Source of the DNA: UBA10161 sp964581105
GTDB lineage: Archaea; Micrarchaeota; Micrarchaeia; Anstonellales; Anstonellaceae
NCBI GenBank assembly: GCA_964581105.1
Contig: CAZOMB010000015.1
Location: 1-26,045 of the forward strand
Direction: 5' to 3'
DNA length: 26,045 nt
Shown here in pieces: positions 22,096 to 26,045 of the stretch (position 1 is its first letter; every line of letters starts with the position of its first letter). The translations under genes and the position numbers were made by a program. Below the pieces are notes generated by a model. That model did no database searches and was not told the DNA's origin. It worked only from the letters and a program-made list of their open reading frames with translations.

Positions 22096-23514
22096 ATGGA
22101 AATTTCTGATATCTCCTCAACAGCAGAGGTAAACATACCTTCAGACCCAATGCTGCAGGTCATAGGCCAGGATGAGGCAGTAAAAATAGGCAGAATGGTT
22201 GGAAAGCAAAGAAGGCACCTTCTTCTTGTGGGCCCTCCAGGAACAGGGAAAAGCATGCTGGCCCAGGCAATTGCCTCAACTTTGCCAAAGCCAACGCAAG
22301 AAGTATTGGTGCTTCACAACCCAGAAAAGCCAGAAAGGCCAATAATACAGGTAAAAACCAGGCCAGCAGCAAAACCATTTGGCAAAAGGCCTTCTTATGA
22401 CATTTTAGAGCCAACAATGGTGCCAGCATTTGTGTCTGAAAAGCTTGGCTTTCGCTGCAGAAGGTGCGCCAGGCTTTCAAACCCAGATGCATCAAGCTGC
22501 TTTTTCTGCGGCGCAGACAAATTCAGGAAGATAAAAGGGCCTTTTGATGATTTGCTTATGGCCCAAAATGCCCTTGAAAGGGAAGACAGGGTGCACACAA
22601 CAAGGGTAAGGAACGGAAAAGAGGAGTTAATAGTATTTGAAAGAAGGGGAGACAAAATAGCTGTCTTGACCCAAAAAGAGCTTTCAAAGATTGCAAAGCT
22701 AAGGCAAAAGGCCCAGTACAAGGTATTATTGCCAATTGACAGGCCCTCATTTGTCCAGGCAACAGGCTCATCTGAAACAGAGCTTTTAGGGGACGTTCGC
22801 CATGACCCATATGGCTCTCACCCAACAATAGGCTCTCTTCCTTATACTAGGGTTGTGCCAGGAGCAGTGCATGATGCGCATGAAGGGGTCCTTTTCATTG
22901 ATGAGCTTTCCCACCTTGGCAGCTTGCAGCGCTTCATATTAACAGCAATGCAGGAGAAAAAATACCCGATCTCAGGGAGAAACCAGTCTTCAACAGGCTC
23001 TTCTGTAAGGGTTGACAGGGTCCCATCTGATTTCATACTTGTTGCAGCAGTGAACTTCAATGACATACCTGCAGTTCTCCCCCCTTTGCGCTCAAGGATA
23101 CTTGGCAATGGCTATGAAATACTTATGAATACCCACATGCCTGACACTGAAAGGAACAGGGCAAAGCTGGTTCAGTTCATTGCACAGGAAATAGCAAGGG
23201 ACAGGAGAATTCCCCACGCAGATGCGGGGGCAATTGAAGAGATAATCAGCTTTGCAAAGAAAAAGGCAAAGGAAATTGACGGGGCAGCAGGCCTTACCTT
23301 GCGCCTGCGGATATTGGCAGGAACAATAAAGATGGCAGGCGACATAGCATCCTCAGAAGGCAGCAAGTTGATAACAAAAGACAACATGAAATTTGCAATA
23401 GAAAACAGCAGGCCAATTGAGGAGCAGGCATCAGACAAATATGGCTCATGGTACAAGGCATCAATGTCAGACTATGGCTTCAAAAGGGACAAGTCAGGCT
23501 CAGAAGTCGGCTAA
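22096..23514 (+). CDS. LonB-related AAA+ ATPase with zinc ribbon, lacking the protease domain
   Basis: A 472-residue AAA+ protein. Walker A is GPPGTGKS (46-53), Walker B GVLFIDEL, sensor 1 VAAVNFND, and the arginine-finger region LRSRI. The stretch from GQDEAVKIG through Walker A, and LLGDVRHDPYG before Walker B, are characteristic of archaeal membrane-bound LonB protease. Two differences stand out: where LonB has transmembrane helices, this protein has a zinc ribbon (Cys121, 124, 135, 138: CRRCARLSNPDASSCFFC), and the chain ends after the AAA+ lid with no Ser-Lys protease domain. It should therefore be a soluble remodelling ATPase of unknown client. The stop overlaps the convergent DUF2070 stop. 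Confidence 0.88.
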   Translation: MEISDISSTAEVNIPSDPMLQVIGQDEAVKIGRMVGKQRRHLLLVGPPGTGKSMLAQAIASTLPKPTQEVLVLHNPEKPERPIIQVKTRPAAKPFGKRPSYDILEPTMVPAFVSEKLGFRCRRCARLSNPDASSCFFCGADKFRKIKGPFDDLLMAQNALEREDRVHTTRVRNGKEELIVFERRGDKIAVLTQKELSKIAKLRQKAQYKVLLPIDRPSFVQATGSSETELLGDVRHDPYGSHPTIGSLPYTRVVPGAVHDAHEGVLFIDELSHLGSLQRFILTAMQEKKYPISGRNQSSTGSSVRVDRVPSDFILVAAVNFNDIPAVLPPLRSRILGNGYEILMNTHMPDTERNRAKLVQFIAQEIARDRRIPHADAGAIEEIISFAKKKAKEIDGAAGLTLRLRILAGTIKMAGDIASSEGSKLITKDNMKFAIENSRPIEEQASDKYGSWYKASMSDYGFKRDKSGSEVG

Positions 23515-25298
23515 AGCCTTCCCAAGGCCCACAGCAGCAAAACAGCGCTTATTATGATTATCAATGGCAATGCAAGCCTAAGTATAGAAACAACAGCATT
23601 TATTGTTGAGGCTATTTCTGCAGACTGGCCTATTCCAAATACCTTTATCCCAAACCTCTCCTCTGCAGAGTCAAACGAAACTTTTTCAAGCTTTTCCTTT
23701 GCCTCAAAGAAAAGTTTTCTTATTTCCATGGCCATGTCATTGCAATTCTCTGTGCCAAGAGGGTTTAGTGCCCCTCTCACAGTATTTATCTGGTGCGTGT
23801 CAGTTGTCATTATTTCTCCTTTGCACTCATAGCCGCACTCTTTTCCAAGGCCCTCAAAAAGCTCAAGCAAGGTTTCCCTGAACTTTGGAACAATTCCATT
23901 TGAGTCTGCAAGCAATATTGCATTCATTTTCTTCCCTTGGGCAAAAAGGGCAAGCTTAAGCCCGTTTTTCCCTACAGTATCAAGCTCAATACTTGAAGAG
24001 GCGGCCCCAAAGAGAAAGTTTTTTTTCTTATGCTTTTCAGAAAGCAGCTTTTCAGTTGCATCAAGCATGTCAAAGCCAATCGGGTTTCCTATTTCAACAG
24101 AGCTGATGTCCCCTGTTTCTGCATTGTGCTCGTCAACAATGCATGCGCTTTTGCAGTATCTTTTGGCCTTTTCCATAAGAGCCAGGCCAATCCCCAGGTT
24201 CACATCCTCAGTTGTCTTTGGCGCCCTAGTATAGCTTAGAAAAGCAGAATCATTTATCTGGTAAGCCTGTGCCCTTACTGTTCCCACTTGGCAGCACGAG
24301 TATGAAAGGGCTGCCTTTTTCATTTTCAGCTTTTTGATTGCCCTTTTGCAGGCTCCAACCACTTGGCTGATTTCATCAGATGAAACCGGGTTAAAGTCAT
24401 GCGTAGCTGTCCCATGAAACACAAATACTTCTTTTTTCTTTTCTCCTTTTTTGCCGGCCAGAGCATTTGCAATCATTCCAGTAAACTCGCTTCCCCCCAA
24501 GTTCCCAAAAGGCCCAAAGTGTATGTATGGCACAACAAAAAGAACATCATTTTTCCTTCCCTTAAGGTTTGCAACCCATACTAAAGTTTCAACCTCTTCC
24601 CCAATTTCCTCAAAAGCCTCTTCCAAGTCCTTTTCCCCATAAAGCCACTGGGACAAGAACATGGACAAAGCATCCATGCTTGAAATTCCCAAATTCTTTT
24701 TCATTGGCGCAGAAATCAGGTAAAAAAGCACATACAACGCAGCAAGAAGCACAAAAGATGCCAAATAGACCTTTACAATCAGGCCAGCTGGGTCTGTCCC
24801 TGCTCCAATTCCACCTGCTGCAAGGAAGAAAATAGAGAAAATCACAAGCTGCATTGTTGCAAATACAAAAGCGCTCTTCCTGAAATCAAATGCAAGGAAA
24901 AGCATGAAATACCAGAGCACAAACGCAAACCCAAACCCTATGAAAAGCAGGTTTTCTGCAGATTCCCATATTCCAAAAAGCGCAAATGAGGCCAGGTAAA
25001 AAATGCCATAAACAAGTGCGCTTAAAAGGCCAAGGAAAACAGCCCTCCTGAAAACAGCCTTTCTTCTTACCAAAAACAGGCCTAAAGATGAAAGAAAAGC
25101 AGGGAAAGCCAATAAGAAAAGCCCGTCCACTCCTCCTGCAAGTATTCCAACAAGTCCTGCTCCCTGGTCTCTTGCAAGCGCAAACAACAGGCCAAAAATG
25201 AATGACACAATCACTATCAATATGGTTGTTTTTGCTGGGTGGGGTAAAGAGACAAAATACCTTGAAAGCGCCAGCGCCTCTTTTTTCACTTCCTGCAT
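23511..25298 (-). CDS. DUF2070 family membrane protein
   Basis: Archaeal conserved membrane protein of unknown function. The N-terminal third has about six or seven transmembrane segments; the C-terminal part is a soluble domain with conserved motifs YIHFGPFGNLGGSEF, FHGTATHDFNPVSSDE, CIVDEHNAETGD and TTDTHQINTVRG, rich in His/Asp/Glu that could bind metal; one more membrane helix ends the chain. The frame opens at ATG 25328, but that ATG touches the TATA box; ATG 25298 (595 residues, starting MQEVKKEALALSR) is 30 bases on and is preferred. Divergent from the NMD3-like gene through a shared AT-rich promoter. Confidence 0.88.
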   Translation of the reverse strand: MQEVKKEALALSRYFVSLPHPAKTTILIVIVSFIFGLLFALARDQGAGLVGILAGGVDGLFLLAFPAFLSSLGLFLVRRKAVFRRAVFLGLLSALVYGIFYLASFALFGIWESAENLLFIGFGFAFVLWYFMLFLAFDFRKSAFVFATMQLVIFSIFFLAAGGIGAGTDPAGLIVKVYLASFVLLAALYVLFYLISAPMKKNLGISSMDALSMFLSQWLYGEKDLEEAFEEIGEEVETLVWVANLKGRKNDVLFVVPYIHFGPFGNLGGSEFTGMIANALAGKKGEKKKEVFVFHGTATHDFNPVSSDEISQVVGACKRAIKKLKMKKAALSYSCCQVGTVRAQAYQINDSAFLSYTRAPKTTEDVNLGIGLALMEKAKRYCKSACIVDEHNAETGDISSVEIGNPIGFDMLDATEKLLSEKHKKKNFLFGAASSSIELDTVGKNGLKLALFAQGKKMNAILLADSNGIVPKFRETLLELFEGLGKECGYECKGEIMTTDTHQINTVRGALNPLGTENCNDMAMEIRKLFFEAKEKLEKVSFDSAEERFGIKVFGIGQSAEIASTINAVVSILRLALPLIIIISAVLLLWALGRL

Positions 25299-25327
25299 AA
25301 GACCACAAAAGTTTGAAGCCATGCTCA

Positions 25328-25338
25328 TTTATATATAG
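25328..25338. promoter_or_regulatory. Shared divergent TATA region
   Basis: TTTATATATAG reads as a TATA box on both strands. It lies 33 bases before ATG 25361 on the plus strand and about 30-40 bases before ATG 25298 on the minus strand, so it may drive both NMD3-like and DUF2070 genes. Confidence 0.5.
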
Positions 25339-25360
25339 ATATCTGCCCCTTGAAACAAGC

Positions 25361-25966
25361 ATGGTTCGCTTTTGTCCTATATGCGGAAAAGCAGACAAAA
25401 AGGCTTCCTTCCACGGCGAGCTTTGCTTAAAATGCGCAAAAGCAAGGCTAAAGCCATTTCCGCGGGTTGAAGTGAAAATATGCACAGAAACAAACAAGGT
25501 AATTGACAAGGCAGGCAAAACAAAGAAAATCTCAATAGAGGATGAAATAACAAGGCTTCTCAAAATAAAGGAAACAAACCCAGTTTACTCAAAAGACCTT
25601 GCTTCAGTTGAATATGACACCCCATATGGCAGGATAAAGCAGGAAATAGAGGTAGCATTTGTAAAATCCCTGTCAAGAGAAAGGGCTTTGGCAAGAACAC
25701 AGTACTTTGAGGCAATAATCCAGCTCAGGGGAAATGAGAAAAAAATAGAGAAATACTTCAAGCTTCTCACAAGGCAAATTGGAAGAAAAAGCTTTATCGC
25801 AAAAGTTGAGGAATTAAAAGAAGGCCTGGATTTATACTGTGGGGCCAGACAAGCTGCAATATCTGCATTGAATGAATACTCTCTTCCCTACTTAAGAACA
25901 GAAAAGCTAGCAGGAGAGAAAGAAGGCAAAAGAATTTACAGGACAACTCTTCTTGTGCGCTTTTAG
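25361..25966 (+). CDS. NMD3-like protein (short)
   Basis: Archaeal homologue of NMD3, which in eukaryotes binds the 60S ribosomal subunit for export; in archaea a role in large-subunit maturation is presumed. Seen: N-terminal zinc motif FCPICG...CLKCAKAR (CxxC pair at residues 5-8, second pair near 22-25), the central EAIIQLRG, and KVEELKEGLDLYCGARQAA, which matches the NMD3 core. At 201 residues it is shorter than most archaeal forms, and the second zinc-binding pair expected after the first appears to be lost (only ICTETNKV remains). Start ATG 25361 is chosen over an upstream ATG at 25313, which lies before the TATA box. Confidence 0.8.
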   Translation: MVRFCPICGKADKKASFHGELCLKCAKARLKPFPRVEVKICTETNKVIDKAGKTKKISIEDEITRLLKIKETNPVYSKDLASVEYDTPYGRIKQEIEVAFVKSLSRERALARTQYFEAIIQLRGNEKKIEKYFKLLTRQIGRKSFIAKVEELKEGLDLYCGARQAAISALNEYSLPYLRTEKLAGEKEGKRIYRTTLLVRF

Positions 25967-26045
25967 CAATAGTATTGCAAATCGGGGTTGAACCCTTAAG
26001 GGGAAGCTATTGTTGACTAATGCCCCTTAGGGATGGGATCCAGTG
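25967..26045. other. Unassigned structured end of window
   Basis: No ORF. It holds the palindrome-like GCAATAGTATTGC just after the NMD3-like stop, GGGGTTGAACCC, and a possible stem CCCTTAAGGGG with CCCCTTAGGG around a 19-base loop. It could be a terminator, the start of an RNA gene, or chance; the window ends before this can be judged. Confidence 0.3.

Noticed and set aside
25988..26001. A possible tRNA T-arm (GGGTTCAA on the minus strand)
   Set aside because: No matching acceptor, D or anticodon arm could be found on either strand; the sequence is a short palindrome that mimics a T-arm.

Overview
The window looks like a piece of an archaeal chromosome, probably a DPANN-type lineage (Diapherotrites/Micrarchaeota-like is a guess; no marker here fixes the phylum). 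Archaeal marks are an NMD3-like ribosome export adaptor homologue, an Elp3 of the archaeal form, a DUF2070 membrane protein, an ADP-dependent sugar kinase, ferredoxin-linked 2-oxoacid oxidoreductase genes, a deoxyhypusine-synthase-family protein, class III (prepilin) signal peptides, TATA boxes about 25 bases before several start codons, and tRNA genes without encoded CCA whose introns form bulge-helix-bulge (BHB) motifs. S-adenosylmethionine synthetase, in contrast, is of the bacterial type.

Layout. 1-1170 (minus): metK, running off the left edge. 1289-1420 (plus): tRNA-Arg(GCG) interrupted in its T-loop, followed by a 21-codon very basic mini-ORF. 1593-6976 (plus): korA, korB (with a 365-residue intein inside its iron-sulfur/TPP motif), a deoxyhypusine synthase-like gene and an ankyrin-repeat gene. 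6978-10174 (minus, transcribed right to left): Glu/Leu-type dehydrogenase, membrane-anchored DsbA-like thiol oxidoreductase, cysteine desulfurase. 10187-11215 (minus): lipoprotein with twelve Cys-rich repeats, divergent from 11329-13815 (plus): secreted beta-rich protein and elp3. 13812-16790 (minus): HEKKH putative metalloprotein, tRNA-Gly(CCC), and a protein with a duplicated Cys-rich module. 16856-17857 (plus): short ADP-dependent kinase. 17869-18091 (minus): tRNA-Gly(GCC). 18188-22052 (plus): tightly packed cassette of five pilin-like membrane-anchored proteins. 22096-23514 (plus): LonB-related AAA+ ATPase with a zinc ribbon and no protease domain. 23511-25298 (minus): DUF2070; divergent from 25361-25966 (plus): short NMD3-like protein. 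The last 79 bases hold only unexplained inverted repeats.

The strongest unusual signal is a family of related tRNA introns. All three tRNA genes have an intron in the T-loop, and both glycine tRNAs have a second one in the anticodon loop. The three T-loop introns and the anticodon intron of tRNA-Gly(CCC) share a T-run/A-run hairpin and parts of the flanking sequence, so one intron family seems to have spread between genes and between positions within a tRNA. Other leads are the KorB intein at an iron-sulfur cysteine, the five-gene pilin-like cassette beside a protease-less LonB relative, and the duplicated Cys-module protein lying between the two tRNA-Gly genes.

All calls come from reading the sequence; no database search or folding program was run.
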